This document shows, one piece after another, positions 5,171-6,795 of a stretch of DNA of 6,795 bases. Both the position numbers and the translations under genes were made by a program. Position 1 is the stretch's first letter. Each line of letters begins with the position of its first letter. This DNA is from Candidatus Glassiibacteriota bacterium. Its GTDB lineage: Bacteria; Gemmatimonadota; Glassbacteria; GWA2-58-10. The notes beneath the pieces were generated by a model. The model ran no database searches and was not told the origin of the DNA. It saw only the letters and a program-made list of their open reading frames with translations. Location: contig JAFGTO010000554.1 in assembly GCA_016934095.1 (NCBI GenBank), positions 1 through 6,795 on the forward strand, in the 5' to 3' direction.

Positions 5171-6795
5171 ATGTTGATCCTGCTCGTTTCTGCTGTCCTC
5201 ACCCTCCGGCCCGCGGCCCAGAGCGCCGCCGCCGAACATCCGGGCCTTTATTTCAGCCGGGGCGACCTGCCCGGGCTGCGCAGCCTGGCCGCCGGGGCCA
5301 AGGCGCTCCAGTTCTCCCGCCTGCGGCACTGGTGCGATGCGAACCTGGAAGAAGACCCTCCATCCGGGATCGGCACCAGCGAGCGCTGGCACGAGACCTG
5401 TTTCTCGACTATCACAAATTACGGGGTAGCCTACCAGGTTACCGGCGAGCGCAAGTACCTCGAAGCCGGGCTCCGCTGGCTCGGGGCCCTGCTGGCTGTG
5501 CCTACGGACAGCCAGGGCAATTACCATATCGGCGTCTTTGCCGCAGCCCTGGCCCACGGCTACGACCTGTTCCACCAGGGCCTGGACCCGTCATTCCGCC
5601 GGAGGCTGAAAGCCAAGCTGATCGAGGTGCTGGAAGAGGCCCGCTTCGGGGCCCTGCACCACTGGTGGGCCGGGGTCTACACCCACCACGATTTCTGGAT
5701 CCCGGTGGCCGGCATGGGGATCGCAGGCCTCTGCCTGGCCGGGGAATACCCGGCGGCGGACTCGGTGGTGCAGTTCTCCACTGCCGAGCTGAGAGCGGCT
5801 TTCAGGCTGCTGGGCGAGCGGGGTTACTGGCCGGAGGGAGCGGCCGACTGGGTCTACGGCATGGCCCCGGCCTGCATGTTTTTCGATGCCCTGGCCAGGG
5901 CCGGCGGGCCGGATTTCTACCGGGAGCCCTGGCTGCAAGCCACCGCCCGCTTCCGGCTCTATCACTGGCTGCCGGATGACAGCTACATGTACATCGGCGA
6001 CAGCTACCGCTCAGGGCGCTATGGGACCCTGGGCTCGGTCAGCGCGCACCTGCTGATGCGCCTGGCCGCCCGCTACCGGGACAGCCACGCCCAGTGGCTG
6101 GCCCTGCGCGATGCCGCAGTAGACTCGGCCGGCCCGCCGGGCCTGGCACTGGAAGCGCCTTACTCCTATGGTGCCTGGCGCCTGCTGCCCGACCGCGAGC
6201 TGCATGGTCTGGCCTGGCAGTTCCTCTGGCATGACCCGTCCCTGGAGCCTGCGCCCCCGGACACCCTGCCGGAGGATGCACTATACCCCAACTGGGACAC
6301 CGCGGTCTTCCGCAGCGGCTGGGGCCGCTCTGACCCGGTGCTGGCCTTTGCCGGCGGGCACCAGCTCGGCAGGCTCGGGGCAGAGGCCTGGCAGGCGGGA
6401 AGCGGGCGCCTGAGCGGCGGCCTGGCCCATACGCATCAGAACGCAGGATCCCTGTACCTCTGGGCGGACGGGCAGTTTCCCCTGGCCCCGCCGGCCTACG
6501 GCGGCAGGGACGGCAGGTTCCACAGCACGGTGATGGTGGATGGCCACGGCCAGGTTTTCGACCCGGGCCACCGTGGAAAGATTGTCGCCTGCCAGCCGGG
6601 CGATTCCTGGGCCATGGCCGCCATGGACCTGGCAGGCGCCTACCCGGACGAGCTCAAGCTCGATGACTACCGCCGCACCCTGGTGTTTCTCAAACCGCGG
6701 ACCATTTTCCTGGCCGACCGGCTGACCACCGCCGACGGCGACAAAAAATATATCCGCCGCTACGAGTGGCTGCTCCAGGCGGATGCCGCCCAGGC
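5159..6795 (+). CDS. Secreted heparinase II/III-like protein (probable polysaccharide lyase), 3'-truncated by the window edge
   Basis: The frame is open from GTG 5159 to the last base, giving 545 residues with no stop. Family members are commonly 600-700 residues or more. Residues 1-25 form a signal peptide (MNGKMLILLVSAVLTLRPAA, then QSAAA before EHPG), so the enzyme should act in the periplasm or outside the cell. From about 28 to 330 the sequence is helical and Trp/Tyr/His-rich, matching the alpha-toroid of heparinase II/III and related lyases. Characteristic stretches are VYTHHDFWIPVAGMGIAGL (173-191) and YWPEGAADWVYGMAPACMFF (223-242). The beta-sandwich region contains GGLAHTHQNAGSLYLWADGQ, with H424 and H426 in the position of the family's metal or active-site histidine block. 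H176/H177, Y233 and H424/H426 are candidate catalytic residues by analogy with Pedobacter heparinase II. The substrate (glycosaminoglycan, alginate or another uronic-acid polymer) is not predictable. Adjacent KDG kinase fits use of unsaturated uronates. Confidence 0.83.
   Translation, partial: MNGKMLILLVSAVLTLRPAAQSAAAEHPGLYFSRGDLPGLRSLAAGAKALQFSRLRHWCDANLEEDPPSGIGTSERWHETCFSTITNYGVAYQVTGERKYLEAGLRWLGALLAVPTDSQGNYHIGVFAAALAHGYDLFHQGLDPSFRRRLKAKLIEVLEEARFGALHHWWAGVYTHHDFWIPVAGMGIAGLCLAGEYPAADSVVQFSTAELRAAFRLLGERGYWPEGAADWVYGMAPACMFFDALARAGGPDFYREPWLQATARFRLYHWLPDDSYMYIGDSYRSGRYGTLGSVSAHLLMRLAARYRDSHAQWLALRDAAVDSAGPPGLALEAPYSYGAWRLLPDRELHGLAWQFLWHDPSLEPAPPDTLPEDALYPNWDTAVFRSGWGRSDPVLAFAGGHQLGRLGAEAWQAGSGRLSGGLAHTHQNAGSLYLWADGQFPLAPPAYGGRDGRFHSTVMVDGHGQVFDPGHRGKIVACQPGDSWAMAAMDLAGAYPDELKLDDYRRTLVFLKPRTIFLADRLTTADGDKKYIRRYEWLLQADAAQ

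Noticed and set aside
3776..5575. A 599-codon open frame on the minus strand, opposite the KDG kinase and lyase start
   Set aside because: It is antisense to two genes with clear family motifs. Its translation is low in complexity and has no recognisable domain. Very GC-rich codon usage removes stop codons from the opposite strand, which explains its length.
5332..5979. A 215-codon + strand frame inside the lyase region
   Set aside because: It is an Arg/Gly/Pro-rich shifted frame. The true frame from 5159 shows a signal peptide and heparinase II/III-like motifs and stays open to the window end.
1..6795. tRNA, rRNA, CRISPR arrays, transposase genes or phage genes
   Set aside because: No cloverleaf, spaced direct-repeat array or recombinase motif was seen on either strand by inspection.

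Overview
The window is a GC-rich bacterial chromosome segment with all recognisable genes on the + strand. Coding regions have strongly G/C-biased third codon positions, while the two main regulatory gaps (about 1770-1800 and 2440-2660) are AT-rich. A near-consensus sigma-54 promoter, a RicT/YaaT-type protein next to holB, and secreted carbohydrate-related proteins point to a Gram-negative-like bacterium. A member of the FCB superphylum or a related uncultured lineage is plausible, but the sequence alone does not fix the phylum.

Layout: (1) 2-748 is the 3' part of holB (DNA polymerase III delta prime). It overlaps by 20 bp with ricT (729-1625), a PSP1-domain, cysteine-rich protein; holB-ricT is a widely conserved pair. 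(2) 1626-1934 is a 309-bp regulatory region with two CTGCC/GGCAG dyads, an AT-rich stretch and an exact-consensus -24/-12 sigma-54 promoter. It precedes an Hsp20 small heat-shock gene (1935-2375), which ends in a strong intrinsic terminator (2401-2435). (3) 2436-2732 is AT-rich and apparently non-coding. It carries a 145-bp segment bounded by perfect 11-bp inverted repeats, with a 53-nt near-perfect hairpin inside. (4) 2733-3725 encodes an exported protein of unrecognised family. (5) 3929-5029 encodes a PfkB-family sugar kinase, best matched to 2-keto-3-deoxygluconate (KDG) kinase, with a candidate sigma-70 promoter at 3751-3779. (6) 5159 to the window end is the start of a secreted heparinase II/III-like protein (545 residues visible, no stop), whose GTG start codon lies at the apex of a perfect 18-bp dyad.

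Functional reading: the left third is housekeeping (replication clamp loader plus RicT). The middle is a stress-response unit whose chaperone appears to be under sigma-54 and an enhancer-binding activator. The right part looks like a carbohydrate or uronate utilisation patch: a periplasmic or secreted polysaccharide lyase-like enzyme next to KDG kinase, which phosphorylates the central intermediate of uronate catabolism. The most distinctive signals are the sigma-54 control region of hsp20 and the repeat-bounded hairpin element. I see no evidence for a wholly new multi-gene system in this window.
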